Positions 50,237-60,059 are shown, counted from the first letter of the stretch. The stretch is DNA of 64,000 nt from Methanolobus sp. (GCA_029762595.1 JARVGJ010000001.1:186001-250000), one strand, 5' to 3'. Notes: generated from the sequence alone by a model not told the origin. A program made the numbers and translations.

Positions 50237-52901
50237 CCAGTTCAGCAAACTGGAAAGTTCAGAGACAGGCATCTCCGAACAGGAAGCGTATGATAGATTG
50301 CAAAAGTATGGGAAGAACAAACTCGAGGAGAAAGAAAAAACCACAGCACTTAAGGTATTTGCCGGGCAGTTCGTTAACCTCATAGTATGGGTACTCATGG
50401 CTGCTGCCGGAATATCCCTGTTCATCGGGGAGATCATCGATTTTGTGGTCATAATGTTCACTGTGGCTGTTGTAATTATACTTGGATTCTTTCAGGAATA
50501 CAGGGCTGAAAAAGCAATGGAAGCGCTCATGAATATAGTCCAGCCTCAGACTACGGTCCTAAGGGATGGTAAAATGCGCAAGGTACTTACAGAAGACATA
50601 GTACCTGGTGATGTGCTAGTCCTTGAAACCGGAGATAAGGTCCCTGCAGATGGGGTCCTGTTTGGGTCCGTTGCACTCAAAATAGATGAGTCCGCCCTGA
50701 CAGGGGAAAGTGTTCCGGTAGAAAAGAATGAAAACGATAAGATCTATGCAGGGACCCAGCTGGTACATGGTAAATGCAACACATTTGTTACAGAAACAGG
50801 AATGAATACCAGGATAGGGCAGATAGCCAGTCTCATACAGACAAAAGATGAGAATACGCCCCTGCAGAATAAGATCAGAAAATTATCCCTGACACTTGCC
50901 ATGCTTGCAATAATGGCCTCTGCACTGACCTTTTTGATCGGCCTTTCAATTGGTGCGCCTTTTGCTGACATGCTGATAATATCACTTGCTCTTGCCGTTG
51001 CAGCCATTCCGGAAGGACTGCCACTTACGCTTACAATAACCCTTGCCTACGGTATGAAAAAAATGGCAGGCCATAATGCCATAATAAGGAAGATGCTTGC
51101 TGTTGAGGCACTGGGATCAACAACTGTGATATGCACTGACAAGACAGGCACTCTCACCCGAAACGAGATGACCGTGGAAAGAATATTTGTCAGTGATGAT
51201 GTCCTGGAATTGAAAGGGACCGGCTACGAGCCAAAAGGAGAGATCCTGAAAAAAGGAAATACTTTTGATCTGAGCGAAGAACCTACAACAAAAAAACTGC
51301 TCAAAGGCATTGCTTTGTGCAATAATTCCTCGATTGAGAAACGACATGATAAGTGGGAGGTTGTGGGAGATCCCACAGAGATAGCACTAACAGTTGCTGC
51401 TGCAAAAGCGGATCTCTGGAAAGACGACCTGGAGAAAGGATACCAAATGCTCGAAGAGATCGTTTTCACCTCCGAAAGGAAGATCATGACAACCATCCAC
51501 AAAACACCAGGAGGAACAGTCTCGTTTACAAAAGGTGCTCCTGAATTTATCCTTCCTGATTGCAGCAAGATAGAGAAAAATGGAATATCCCAAGCTATCA
51601 CAGAGCATGAAATGGAGATGATACTTGAAAAGAACCTGGAGTTTGCAGGTTCTGCATATCGTGTACTTGCTGTTGCCTGTAAGGAAAATATTGTTGAAAA
51701 AACGAACCTGAACGCTGAAAAGGAGATGACATTCCTCGGGCTTGTAGCTATGATAGACCCACCCAGGGAGGAAGTAAAGGAGGCGGTGACAATATGCAAA
51801 GATGCAGGCATCCAGGTAATAATGATAACCGGAGATAACCAGGAGACAGCAAAAGCTATCGCCAGAGACATAGGACTCTTTGACAACGGCCAGGGGTGTG
51901 GAACCTATAAGGATGATAAACTGCAGCACATAGCACAAGACTGTGCTGTTACAGGGGATGAACTTAATGAACTTGATGAAGAGGAATTCTCAACTATTGT
52001 GGAAAATATACATGTGTATGCCAGGACCATGCCTGAACAAAAGCTCAGGATAGTGCAGGCCCTTCAGAAAAAAGGGCATATCGTAGCTATGACAGGAGAT
52101 GGCGTAAATGATGCCCCTGCACTTAAAAAGGCCAATATCGGCATTGCTATGGGAATAAAGGGCACAGATGTTGCAAAAGAGTCCAGTGTAATGATACTCC
52201 AGGATGATAATTTTGCCACCATTGTTGAAGCTGTGAAAGAGGGGAGAGCTATATACGACAATATAGAGAAGTTCATAACATACCTTATATCAAGGAACTT
52301 CATGCTGATAATTCTCATTATGGCAGGCATCGGTCTGCTTGGGTTTGACCTTATACCACTGCTTGCACTGCAGATACTTTTCATAAATATGTTTAATGAA
52401 ATAATGCCTGCTATATCACTTGGACTTGACCCTGCAGCTGATGGCATCATGAAAAAACCACCAAGAGAGCCTGAAGATAATTTCCTGAAAAAGAGAAATC
52501 TTACAATGGTCATTAGCCTGGCACTCATTATGGGAATAGCAGCTTTTTTGGTCTTTGCACTCAGCCGACCCTCAGAAGATGTGGTCATGGCACGGACACT
52601 TGTATTTGCAACGGTGGTCAGTATGATACTTTTCATTCCTCTTGCATTCAGATCACTTGAACGCTCTGTCTTCAGCATAGGTATTTTCAGCAACAAACTG
52701 ATGATCGCAGGTGTTGTAGCTACCTTTTTAGCCACCATGTCGGTTATGTATATCCCTTACCTGAACAAAGTATTCGGATTACTGCCACTATCTTCCAGGG
52801 AATGGATAGTTCCAATGAGTGTTGCTTTCATTACATTCCTCATGGCCGAAGGTCTGAAATATTTGATGAACAGGTATACTAAAGTACCATATTCCTACTG
52901 A
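50208..52901 (+). CDS. P-type cation ATPase, P2A (Ca2+-ATPase-like)
   Basis: The ~897-residue protein has the N-terminal cation ATPase domain, DESALTGESVPVEK (actuator TGES), PEGLPLTLTITLAYG in helix M4, phosphorylation site ICTDKTGTLTRNEM, KGAPEFIL (nucleotide site), MITGDNQETA and MTGDGVNDAPALKKANIGIAMG (hinge). Ten membrane helices follow the P2 layout. PEGLP rather than a Cys-Pro-x motif excludes heavy-metal P1B pumps and points to Ca2+, Mn2+ or Na+/K+-like transport. GTG 50208 has GGGAG 8 nt upstream and is preferred over the earlier 50172 start. Confidence 0.9.
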   Translation: MTKANTMQNDQFSKLESSETGISEQEAYDRLQKYGKNKLEEKEKTTALKVFAGQFVNLIVWVLMAAAGISLFIGEIIDFVVIMFTVAVVIILGFFQEYRAEKAMEALMNIVQPQTTVLRDGKMRKVLTEDIVPGDVLVLETGDKVPADGVLFGSVALKIDESALTGESVPVEKNENDKIYAGTQLVHGKCNTFVTETGMNTRIGQIASLIQTKDENTPLQNKIRKLSLTLAMLAIMASALTFLIGLSIGAPFADMLIISLALAVAAIPEGLPLTLTITLAYGMKKMAGHNAIIRKMLAVEALGSTTVICTDKTGTLTRNEMTVERIFVSDDVLELKGTGYEPKGEILKKGNTFDLSEEPTTKKLLKGIALCNNSSIEKRHDKWEVVGDPTEIALTVAAAKADLWKDDLEKGYQMLEEIVFTSERKIMTTIHKTPGGTVSFTKGAPEFILPDCSKIEKNGISQAITEHEMEMILEKNLEFAGSAYRVLAVACKENIVEKTNLNAEKEMTFLGLVAMIDPPREEVKEAVTICKDAGIQVIMITGDNQETAKAIARDIGLFDNGQGCGTYKDDKLQHIAQDCAVTGDELNELDEEEFSTIVENIHVYARTMPEQKLRIVQALQKKGHIVAMTGDGVNDAPALKKANIGIAMGIKGTDVAKESSVMILQDDNFATIVEAVKEGRAIYDNIEKFITYLISRNFMLIILIMAGIGLLGFDLIPLLALQILFINMFNEIMPAISLGLDPAADGIMKKPPREPEDNFLKKRNLTMVISLALIMGIAAFLVFALSRPSEDVVMARTLVFATVVSMILFIPLAFRSLERSVFSIGIFSNKLMIAGVVATFLATMSVMYIPYLNKVFGLLPLSSREWIVPMSVAFITFLMAEGLKYLMNRYTKVPYSY

Positions 52902-52929
52902 AGGGAAATACATGTAACGTGCAATTGCT

Positions 52930-52981
52930 CAAAGAATAGCCTCTGAGGCATATGCGGTCATATGATAGTGACTATTCTTTG
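52930..52981. terminator. Composite hairpin between the ATPase and an ArsR regulator
   Basis: CAAAGAATAG (52930-52939) pairs with CTATTCTTTG (52972-52981). Inside it, CATATG-CGGT-CATATG (52949-52964) forms a second hairpin. The 52-nt element follows the ATPase stop by 29 bp and may end transcription or be bound by a regulator. Confidence 0.45.
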
Positions 52982-53073
52982 CCCTTCACTGAAAATAGTT
53001 GAACCCGGGACATTAGCCATTGAACGTTACATTGCAAAACCTATTAAATCATTCAAACATAATTATCCAGCAG

Positions 53074-53430
53074 ATGACAATGCAGGAGACAAACTCAGAA
53101 CAGGAACCTTACATACTTCCTGATACAACATCCATAAAAGTCCATGAAGCTATGAAGGAAAATGTGGACAACATGGTATCGATCTTTAAATTACTGTCAG
53201 ATCCTGTGAGGATACGCATACTCAAGGCCCTCCAGATCAGTGATCTGTGCGTCTGTGTGCTGGTAGAGATCACAGACTACAAACATTCTGCACTATCCTA
53301 CCATCTTAAGTTGCTCAAGGATGCTGAACTGGTGGATTCAAGAAGGGACAGGAATTTCCAGATATACTACCTCACAGAAATGGGAAAGAGGATGTTGAGG
53401 ACAATAGAATCCTCATTTAAAAAAGTATAA
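53074..53430 (+). CDS. ArsR-family metal-type transcriptional regulator
   Basis: The ~118-residue protein has MVSIFKLLSDPVRIRILKALQ near 38-58, ISDLCVCVLVEITDYKHSALSYHLKLLKDAELV (LCVC site in the alpha3 region where ArsR/CadC-type sensors bind metal), and wing DRNFQIYYLTEMGKRM. A TTG start at 53020 is in frame; ATG 53074 or 53083 agrees better with a TATA candidate TATTAAAT (53033-53040). It may regulate the upstream ATPase or act elsewhere. It converges with nikR. Confidence 0.83.
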   Translation: MTMQETNSEQEPYILPDTTSIKVHEAMKENVDNMVSIFKLLSDPVRIRILKALQISDLCVCVLVEITDYKHSALSYHLKLLKDAELVDSRRDRNFQIYYLTEMGKRMLRTIESSFKKV

Positions 53431-53449
53431 ACTAAAGCTTAAAAAAATA

Positions 53450-53872
53450 TCATGTTTTCTCTGCAGGAAGAGCCGTATTTAGCTTGACATAATTAACACC
53501 TTTAAGTGCCATTGTTCTTTCAGCAACGGCTTTTACCTCTTCACCCTCACCATCAAGTATGATCACTTCAAGACAATTATCATGGTCAAGATGGATGTGG
53601 ACGGAAGACTTAATAATGTGAGAGTAATCATGCTGTATCTCGGTAAGGGCACTTGAAAGGCCGCGCTTTGTATGATCATATATCAAAGTAATAGTGCCTA
53701 CTCGCCTGCCTTTTACATCACTCATCCATTCATAATGGGTAATATAGTTCCTGATCGCATCCCTTATTCCCTCTGAACGGGAAGAATAGCCCCTCTGCTC
53801 GATTATAGTGTCAAATTTAGTCAGAAGGTTTTCGGGAAGCGATACTCCAATACGCATAAGTTCCTGTTCCAT
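53450..53872 (-). CDS. nikR: Nickel-responsive regulator NikR
   Basis: The 140-residue protein has a ribbon-helix-helix DNA-binding domain ([38 protein letters not shown] in two parts) and an ACT-like regulatory domain with the Ni2+ ligands: [23 protein letters not shown] holds the H-x13-type His, VHIH and Cys of the NikR site. In Ni excess it represses uptake genes. ATG 53872 has GGTGA close upstream; GTG 53881 is also possible. It is the likely regulator of the nickel-type ECF cluster at 46-48 kb. Confidence 0.94.
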   Translation of the reverse strand: MEQELMRIGVSLPENLLTKFDTIIEQRGYSSRSEGIRDAIRNYITHYEWMSDVKGRRVGTITLIYDHTKRGLSSALTEIQHDYSHIIKSSVHIHLDHDNCLEVIILDGEGEEVKAVAERTMALKGVNYVKLNTALPAEKT

Positions 53873-53911
53873 ATGATTCACCTATATCAATCACTATTAT
53901 AATAACATATA

Positions 53912-53939
53912 GTATGCATTACTGACCTGCTGATAATAC
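53912..53939. promoter_or_regulatory. Probable NikR operator upstream of nikR (GTATGC-N16-TAATAC)
   Basis: GTATGC (53912-53917) and TAATAC (53934-53939) are separated by exactly 16 bp, the 28-bp geometry of the E. coli NikR box (GTATGA-N16-TCATAC). Outer GTAT/ATAC bases are kept; inner two bases differ. It lies 40 bp before the nikR start, so autoregulation is inferred. Confidence 0.55.
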
Positions 53940-54017
53940 ATAAATTAAGACATTAATAATTATAGAACATCTTATATAAAGGATGGCAACCTATGCCCAC
54001 TAAAAAGGAAGATATAG

Positions 54018-54731
54018 ATGAAAAAGGAAATATTATACTCTGGAAAAGCAAAGACAATATACAAAACCCAGAACCCGAAGAAACTCATATCCGAGTTCAG
54101 GGATAGCCTTACTGCATTTGATGGAAAAAAGAAGAGTGAGGCTAAGAACAAGGGATATTTCAATGCCCAGATATCAAAAAAACTCTTTGAGATGCTTGAA
54201 GAAGAAGGCATTCCCACACATTACCTGGAAATGGTATCTGGTAATGAGATGCTTGTCCATGCAGTAGAGATAATACCAATCGAGGTCATTCCCCGTAATA
54301 TTGCCGCTGGCTCCATCACACGCAAATATCCTATTGAAGAAGGGACTGTTTTTAAGATACCGGTGATCGTACTTGATTACAAAAGTGATGAATATGCAGA
54401 CCCCATGATGAATGAGGATATTGCTGTTGCCATGGGTATTGCCACTTATGAGGAAATAGCACAGATACGTGCAATGGCCCTGAAGATCAATGGGATCCTT
54501 GTGAAATACCTGGATGATAAAGGCTTCATGCTACCTGATTTCAAACTTGAGTTTGGAAGGATGGGAGATAAGATCGTTGTGGCAGATGAGATCTCCTGTG
54601 ACACATGCCGCCTCTGGGACAAGAATACAGGCCAGTCAATGGACAAGGACATATTCCGCTTTGACAAAGGAGACCTGTCCAAGGCATATGAAGAAGTTGC
54701 AAAGCGTATTGTGCCAGAAATATTTGAATAA
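54018..54731 (+). CDS. purC: SAICAR synthetase
   Basis: The 237-residue enzyme has [16 protein letters not shown] at the start (ATP strand), [47 protein letters not shown] in overlapping units near 75-103, and [25 protein letters not shown] near 190-214. It joins aspartate to CAIR in purine synthesis. GGAAGATATAG gives a normal ribosome-binding site. purL begins 7.5 kb downstream. Confidence 0.96.
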   Translation: MKKEILYSGKAKTIYKTQNPKKLISEFRDSLTAFDGKKKSEAKNKGYFNAQISKKLFEMLEEEGIPTHYLEMVSGNEMLVHAVEIIPIEVIPRNIAAGSITRKYPIEEGTVFKIPVIVLDYKSDEYADPMMNEDIAVAMGIATYEEIAQIRAMALKINGILVKYLDDKGFMLPDFKLEFGRMGDKIVVADEISCDTCRLWDKNTGQSMDKDIFRFDKGDLSKAYEEVAKRIVPEIFE

Positions 54732-54765
54732 GAGTTAATGCATTTAGTCGTTATGATGGGATATT

Positions 54766-56214
54766 ATGAACGATTATGATGTGATAGTTGTGGGTGCAGG
54801 TATAAGCGGACTTTTGTCCGCACTCGCCCTTTCAAAACATGGAAACAAAGTACTGGTGCTTGAAAAAAGTAAATTCGTAGGTGGCAACTGCAATAGCTAC
54901 ATGGTTGATGGTTTCCAGGTAGATACAGGTGCCCATGCCATTACACACCTTCAAGTGGGTCCCCTTAGAAGGCTGATGGACAATTATTTTGATTATGCAC
55001 CTGTCTTTGAGGACTACGGGAATTACTATGTCAGGACTGAGAATAATTTTCAGAAAGTGCCTTCAAATATCAAGGAGTTTGTAACATTTGATATCCTCCC
55101 GCGCAAGGACAGGATCCTTATAACACAGGCAATAACAAAGGCACTCACGCTTTCAACGTTTGGTACCGACCTGTCCAAACAATCAGTATATGAATTCATG
55201 CAGGGTAACCTTTCAAAGGATACGTACGCCTTCATAGATACAATATGCCACTTCCTTTCTGGCAAGGATATGAAACAGACATCTGCACAGAGGATACTTG
55301 CTGGAAGCAGCTTTGTACGTGACAGTGTACCTGAAGAACAGCTTGAAACCATAATCAAGGAAAATGAAAAAATAGCAGTGGAAACATTACCAAGGACAAT
55401 ACTCCCTCCAAACATGCATGCTTCTTTGCAGACAAGGCTTAATCGGGTATCCAATCCCTTCACATCACTGGGACGGCTTGCAACGAATAAGGTGGCATAT
55501 TCACAAGGATATCCGCGGAAAGGATTGAAGGGACTACTGAATGCAGTCCTTTTCTCACTTCCAAATACCGTGGAGATCAAAACAGGTTGTGAAGTAAAGA
55601 AAATACTCACTGACAAAGGCAGAGTTACCGGTGTGCAGGCCGATGAAGTATATAATGCCGCAAAGGTCATATATACAGGATTTGTAACTGAGCTCCCATC
55701 TATGATAGAGACACTCCCTGAATCCTATGTACAGGAACTGAAAGGTGTTGTTCACACCAAGAGCCTTACAGTATGGACAGGACTGGATTCTGTGATGAAG
55801 GAGTTCAATTATATCGGCTCAGAGATATGGTTCAAGGATGCCCCCTATTGGGCAATGCCCATAAGTAACTATGATGCATCCCTTGCACCCAAGGGCAAAC
55901 AACTTGTAGGCTTCTCCTTCATAATTGACAGCGAAAAGAGTGAAGAACAACAGATCAATAAAGCATACGAGACCATATATAATGCAGTCCCTGCGATCGA
56001 GGACCACATAGAGATGAAACATAACCAGATCACGGTCCCTGAGAAAGCTGCAGTGACAATAGATGGTTATTTTGCCGATGTGAGAACACCCATAAAAGGA
56101 CTCTACGCGGCAGGAACGGATACGGACCGTAGAAGTATGGGGATTACCCGTGCTGCTTATTCGATCGTTGAATTACTTAAGAAAATGAACGAAGACGGAT
56201 GTCTATATAAATGA
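54766..56214 (+). CDS. CrtI-like FAD-dependent phytoene desaturase family oxidoreductase
   Basis: The 482-residue protein has the dinucleotide motif DVIVVGAGISGLLSALALSKHGNKVLVLEK at 4-34 in two segments, VGGNCNSYMVDGFQVDTGAHAIT, AYSQGYPRKGLKGLLNAV near 245 and the C-terminal FAD motif GLYAAGTDTDRRSMGITRAAYS. It belongs with CrtI/retinol-saturase-like oxidoreductases. In methanogens such proteins may reduce or saturate isoprenoid chains; the exact substrate is unknown. It converges with the DUF47 gene. Confidence 0.88.
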   Translation: MNDYDVIVVGAGISGLLSALALSKHGNKVLVLEKSKFVGGNCNSYMVDGFQVDTGAHAITHLQVGPLRRLMDNYFDYAPVFEDYGNYYVRTENNFQKVPSNIKEFVTFDILPRKDRILITQAITKALTLSTFGTDLSKQSVYEFMQGNLSKDTYAFIDTICHFLSGKDMKQTSAQRILAGSSFVRDSVPEEQLETIIKENEKIAVETLPRTILPPNMHASLQTRLNRVSNPFTSLGRLATNKVAYSQGYPRKGLKGLLNAVLFSLPNTVEIKTGCEVKKILTDKGRVTGVQADEVYNAAKVIYTGFVTELPSMIETLPESYVQELKGVVHTKSLTVWTGLDSVMKEFNYIGSEIWFKDAPYWAMPISNYDASLAPKGKQLVGFSFIIDSEKSEEQQINKAYETIYNAVPAIEDHIEMKHNQITVPEKAAVTIDGYFADVRTPIKGLYAAGTDTDRRSMGITRAAYSIVELLKKMNEDGCLYK

Positions 56215-56215
56215 T

Positions 56216-56238
56216 ATGAAAAGGTATCACCTTCTCAT
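56216..56238. terminator. Bidirectional terminator-like inverted repeat between convergent genes
   Basis: ATGAAAAGGT (56216-56225) pairs with ACCTTCTCAT (56229-56238) with one mismatch and a 3-base loop. It overlaps the 3' end of the DUF47 gene. Confidence 0.4.
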
Positions 56239-56919
56239 AATCATTGTCCTTAACCTGTCAGCAGCATGCTCAGACTTGTCTGCGATATCGCCTATACCCC
56301 TTACCAGGCGTGCCAGGTGATACACCCCAACTGCACCAATCCTAGCCTCATTCCTGAATATCTGCCTGACAAGGTTCTTTTCAATCATATCGACCTGATG
56401 TTCCATTTCCTCTACTTTCACAACAAGATCAAGGGTATCTTCAACGTCCCTTTTACTGAAAGATGTTTCCAGCAATTCCCCAAGGGTTGAAACAAGTACC
56501 TCATACATTTCCACGGTTTCAAGGGTCTTTGATATGAGTTCCCTGAACCCTTCCCGTATTTCATCAGGAGCTTCGAACTTCCTGACAGTAAGCCAGAATG
56601 CCACCTCCTGTGCATCGTCAGATATCGAGTCCTGGGGCTTGAGAAAGTTAAGAAGGTCATTGGAATGCACTGGAAGCATGATCGATGAGGAAAGCTCTGA
56701 TCGGATGGTCTGTTTTATGACATCTGCCTCATGTTCGATCACATCGATCTCACGGCTTAAGGCTTCTACTTTCTCCATGTCACCATTGCAAAATGCAAAA
56801 AGGGATTCACTAAGCTTCCTTACACAGTCCCCTCCTTTGTTGGCATGCATTACAAGTGGTTTGAAAGGAGAGCTTGCAAATATGTTCAATACAGAACGGA
56901 TATAATCTTTTTTAATCAT
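56227..56919 (-). CDS. DUF47 (PhoU-like) phosphate transport accessory protein
   Basis: The 230-residue all-helical protein matches TIGR00153/DUF47: [71 protein letters not shown] in successive helices with E-x3-D/H-x2 metal-type patterns. Such proteins are encoded with Pit transporters and probably control them. Its ATG overlaps the pit stop (ATGA at 56916-56919), so the two are coupled; the longer frame to 56991 overlaps pit and is not used. Confidence 0.9.
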   Translation of the reverse strand: MIKKDYIRSVLNIFASSPFKPLVMHANKGGDCVRKLSESLFAFCNGDMEKVEALSREIDVIEHEADVIKQTIRSELSSSIMLPVHSNDLLNFLKPQDSISDDAQEVAFWLTVRKFEAPDEIREGFRELISKTLETVEMYEVLVSTLGELLETSFSKRDVEDTLDLVVKVEEMEHQVDMIEKNLVRQIFRNEARIGAVGVYHLARLVRGIGDIADKSEHAADRLRTMIMRR

Positions 56920-57953
56920 AGTCCAACTCCCAGCAATCCTGCAAATATGATCGCAGATGTAAAGGCAGCCACTGGCACAGTGACCACCCATGACAAAAAT
57001 ATCTTCCAGATAATACTTAGATCAACCGCTGCAAGACCACCTGCAAGACCCACACCTATTACTGAGCCCACAAGTGTGTGAGTAGTTGATATCGGCAGGG
57101 AAATATAACTATGCAAAACCACAACAGTAGCTGTGGCAAATTCTGCAGAAAAGCCTCTTGTGGGTGTCAGCTCGGTAATACGTGTACCAATGGTCTCTAT
57201 CACGCGATACCCCCATGTGGCAAGTCCAATGACCATTCCAAGACCTCCCATGACCATCACCCAAAGAGGAATGGTAACACCTGCCATATCAAGCGCATGT
57301 AGTCCTGCATAGAGAGGACCTACTGCATTTGCCACATCATTGGACCCATGTGCAAAGGCAATAAAACATGCAGTCATTATCTGAAGGATGACAAACTTCT
57401 TCTCTATATTGTATGGGTCACCTGCTCTTTGGAGAATGAAATACCTGATAATGGAAAATATAACATAAGCGATCACTGCTCCCAGGACCGGGGATATTAT
57501 CCAGCTTCCTGCGATCTTGATAAGAACTCCCCATTGTATATCTTCAAAGCCGATTATTCCCCTGTATGCGGCCATCAGACCAAAACCAAGCACCGCACCA
57601 ACTATGGAATGGGTAGTCGATACAGGAAGATTATAGAATGTGGCAAGGGTTATCCAAAAACCTGCGGCAAGAATAGCTGCAAGCATTCCCAATGCCACAA
57701 GATGTGGATCAACGAGATTTATAGAATCCACAGGGACAATACCTTTGGCAATGGTGGATGTAACCCTGCTTCCCAAAACTACAGCACCTACAAACTCAAA
57801 AACTGCTGCAATGATAATAACCTGTTTGATAGACAGAGCACCACTGCCCACTGACGTTCCCATGGCATTTGCCAGGTCATTGGCACCTATGTTCCATGCC
57901 ATGTACAGACCTGCTATAACCAGTAACAATACAAGAGGATCAAAAAGAATCAT
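56916..57953 (-). CDS. pit: Pit-family inorganic phosphate transporter
   Basis: The 345-residue membrane protein has two inverted PHO4 repeats: [23 protein letters not shown] near 18-40 and [21 protein letters not shown] near 195-215, each with the GANDx[11 protein letters not shown] signature, and [18 protein letters not shown] and [18 protein letters not shown]. It imports phosphate or metal-phosphate with cations. Its DUF47 partner is translationally coupled. Confidence 0.94.
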   Translation of the reverse strand: MILFDPLVLLLVIAGLYMAWNIGANDLANAMGTSVGSGALSIKQVIIIAAVFEFVGAVVLGSRVTSTIAKGIVPVDSINLVDPHLVALGMLAAILAAGFWITLATFYNLPVSTTHSIVGAVLGFGLMAAYRGIIGFEDIQWGVLIKIAGSWIISPVLGAVIAYVIFSIIRYFILQRAGDPYNIEKKFVILQIMTACFIAFAHGSNDVANAVGPLYAGLHALDMAGVTIPLWVMVMGGLGMVIGLATWGYRVIETIGTRITELTPTRGFSAEFATATVVVLHSYISLPISTTHTLVGSVIGVGLAGGLAAVDLSIIWKIFLSWVVTVPVAAFTSAIIFAGLLGVGL

Positions 57954-58067
57954 CGATATTATTCTCCACTATATAGAATTAGTATGGCAATGGAGAACAC
58001 GAACATAAACCTAAGTAACATAGAATAAATAGACATACATAGTGATATATATAATATATAGATAGCC

Positions 58068-59291
58068 TTAGAAAAAAGAATCAAGTGTCCTCTGGAAGCG
58101 GACATCGTGCAACAAAGATGCCTTAGGCATCCAAAGAGATGAAGAAGTCTTTAAACGGGAGGAAATATCTGCAAGTGCCTGGCTTAAAGATTCAAATCTC
58201 ATGGGTTCTCTGCTGAAAGCTTCCCTTACGCCCTCCCTGACAACCCATACACCAAGCGGTGCCCAGTATTCAGGCCTTATTTCCCTTAGCATGAATACTG
58301 TTGCCTGCCTGCGAATGGAACGAAGGTACTCCAGAGCACCCAGACGTGCGGCATAGTATCCGCCTGCAAGGCTGGAATAGTACTTCTTTCCGCTAAATCC
58401 TTCATGATCTGCATCTATCCACGTATTCCCTCCTGACCACACAGTACGTGGCATCCAGACTTCCATCAACTCAAAGGAGAAAGCACGGGGAATGAGAAGG
58501 ATCTCAAAGTGATTTCCAAATACACCACCGCTGAACACCATTACTTCATTAAGCTGTTGATAGTCCCTTATCCCTGGAAGTAGGTCCTTTCCAACCATAT
58601 CATCAACCGCTGTTATGGACCAGCGGGTTGGGACAAGTTTTCTATCCTGACCTAAAAGTCCAATAGAGAGAAGGCGAGTGATGTGTTCTTCAGGGACGTT
58701 GCTGTTCCATAGTTCTGAGATTACATCCTTTGCAAGTGCATCTGTGTCATACACCAGGGAATCTACTTTTTTAGGAACTTTGGGATTTTCAGTGATATCG
58801 AACTTTTTAAGGTCACCTGATGGACCCATGGGAGTGAGGACATTGTCGAACTTAAGTTTATTGCTTATAGGCTTATTGAACCACGCTTCTGTATCCACAG
58901 GCCTTTTTGATAATGCCAGTTCCTGGGATTTCTCTATCAGGGAATTCTCAGGAAAACGTGCATTCTTAACGTTGATACCGGTATTGGCCCTGACAAGCTG
59001 GGAACGGGAAGATATGACATCCTGTATGTTCATTTTAAGTAATGATTTGGGATCTTCAAGCAGAACTGCATCATCACCGCTAAGCTGAGGAGGGATCATA
59101 GGACCTGCTTTTACCTGAGGGTAATTGTACCTCCCCACAAAAACAGACGGGGGTGAGGCTCCGAAAATGGATGTCTCACCTGATGAAACAGGAATCAAGG
59201 ATTCAATGGACCTGAACTTTTCCAGTATGGGGCACATTGGCCGCCCACAGAGACCTTTTCCCTTACATCTTACGCACAGATTGGGAGTCAC
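58068..59291 (-). CDS. nreA: Archaeal DNA repair protein NreA
   Basis: The 407-residue protein has an N-terminal zinc motif CVRCKGKGLCGRPMCP at 6-21, the Nre core (GASPPSVFVGRYNYPQVKAGP near 44, DNVLTPMGPSGDL near 148), and a C-terminal PIP box QRTLDSFF for binding the sliding clamp PCNA. NreA proteins act in DNA damage response in haloarchaea. Length is normal. Its start overlaps the HTH gene by 4 nt. Confidence 0.93.
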   Translation of the reverse strand: MTPNLCVRCKGKGLCGRPMCPILEKFRSIESLIPVSSGETSIFGASPPSVFVGRYNYPQVKAGPMIPPQLSGDDAVLLEDPKSLLKMNIQDVISSRSQLVRANTGINVKNARFPENSLIEKSQELALSKRPVDTEAWFNKPISNKLKFDNVLTPMGPSGDLKKFDITENPKVPKKVDSLVYDTDALAKDVISELWNSNVPEEHITRLLSIGLLGQDRKLVPTRWSITAVDDMVGKDLLPGIRDYQQLNEVMVFSGGVFGNHFEILLIPRAFSFELMEVWMPRTVWSGGNTWIDADHEGFSGKKYYSSLAGGYYAARLGALEYLRSIRRQATVFMLREIRPEYWAPLGVWVVREGVREAFSREPMRFESLSQALADISSRLKTSSSLWMPKASLLHDVRFQRTLDSFF

Positions 59292-59650
59292 TTGGGCTCA
59301 TCGTCCCCACAAAGAATACAATAACCAGAATCAGGTTCATTTTTATTGAGCCAGCCCGAGCGCTGGACGAACTTACAGACATTGCACATGCCTGCAACCT
59401 GTTCCTTGGGACTCATTCCTTCAAGCAGGCTGGCAGCAAACCGCTTTATCTCCTGCTGGGCATCTTCAGAAAAATCAATTTCTGCACCGCGCTTATCGTT
59501 CAGATACTGGGATACTGCTGCCCGTGAGAGTTCCAGCACTTCGGCAACTTCCTGCTGACTTTTCCCATGGACTGCAATCATACATCTTGCAAGTTCAGCT
59601 CGTATAGCAGGAAGTATACGCTGGACCATTACTTCACATGTTGTTTTCAC
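59288..59650 (-). CDS. XRE-type HTH regulator with two CxxC motifs
   Basis: The 120-residue protein has an HTH (SQQEVAEVLELSRAAVSQYLN near 31-51) and a C-terminal metal-type site: MCNVCKFVQ near 88-94 and YCILCGDD near 110-117, a C-x2-C...C-x2-C that could bind zinc or an Fe-S cluster. It is coupled to nreA (ATGA) and lies 21 bp after iscU, so it could sense Fe-S status for the isc genes. This is inference from position and Cys pattern. Confidence 0.82.
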   Translation of the reverse strand: MKTTCEVMVQRILPAIRAELARCMIAVHGKSQQEVAEVLELSRAAVSQYLNDKRGAEIDFSEDAQQEIKRFAASLLEGMSPKEQVAGMCNVCKFVQRSGWLNKNEPDSGYCILCGDDEPK

Positions 59651-59671
59651 AGGAATGACCTCTTTTGGTAT

Positions 59672-60040
59672 TTATTTATTCTTGTGTATATAATCGTCTA
59701 CTGCCAGCTTAAGAGCATCAAGAGCAAAGCCCGAGCATCTGTCCTTACCTTCAGGAAGACCACCAAGTGCATCTATAACATCTTTATTTGTCAGTGCAAG
59801 AGCCTCATCTATTGTCCTGCCCTTTGCCAGTCTTGTGACCATGCTTGACGTTGAGATGGCAACAACACATCCAAAGGTCTTGAATTTGACATCCTCAAGT
59901 ACGTTGTCCTTCACCCTGACAGAGATAGTTATAATATCACCGTCAACTGTACTGCCTATTTCACCTACACCATCAGCATCTTCTATTGTCCCGACATTCT
60001 CAGGACTGCTAAATTCTTCTATGACCTTTTTTGAATACAG
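59672..60040 (-). CDS. iscU: IscU/NifU-type Fe-S scaffold variant lacking the first ligand Cys; probable CTG start
   Basis: The frame codes for YSKKVIEEFSSPENVGTIED, then GEIGSTVDGDIITISVRV, EDVKFKTFGCVVAISTSSM and GKDRCSGFALDALKLAV. This is full-length IscU (122 codons), but the first conserved motif (G-N-P-x-C-G-D in family members) reads G-S-T-V-D-G-D, so the first cluster Cys is Asp; the other two Cys remain. The frame has no ATG/GTG/TTG before the conserved start; AGGAGG (60048-60053) lies 7 nt before CTG 60038-60040. Only a C-terminal 80-residue piece would be made from the internal GTG 59914. It follows iscS by 19 bp. Confidence 0.85.
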   Translation of the reverse strand: MYSKKVIEEFSSPENVGTIEDADGVGEIGSTVDGDIITISVRVKDNVLEDVKFKTFGCVVAISTSSMVTRLAKGRTIDEALALTNKDVIDALGGLPEGKDRCSGFALDALKLAVDDYIHKNK

Positions 60041-60059
60041 ACCAATTCCTCCTATGTAG

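Noticed and set aside
59672..59914. An 80-residue stand-alone IscU fragment
   Set aside because: Coding similarity to IscU continues upstream in the same frame to 60040, so the short version is only the internal GTG product.
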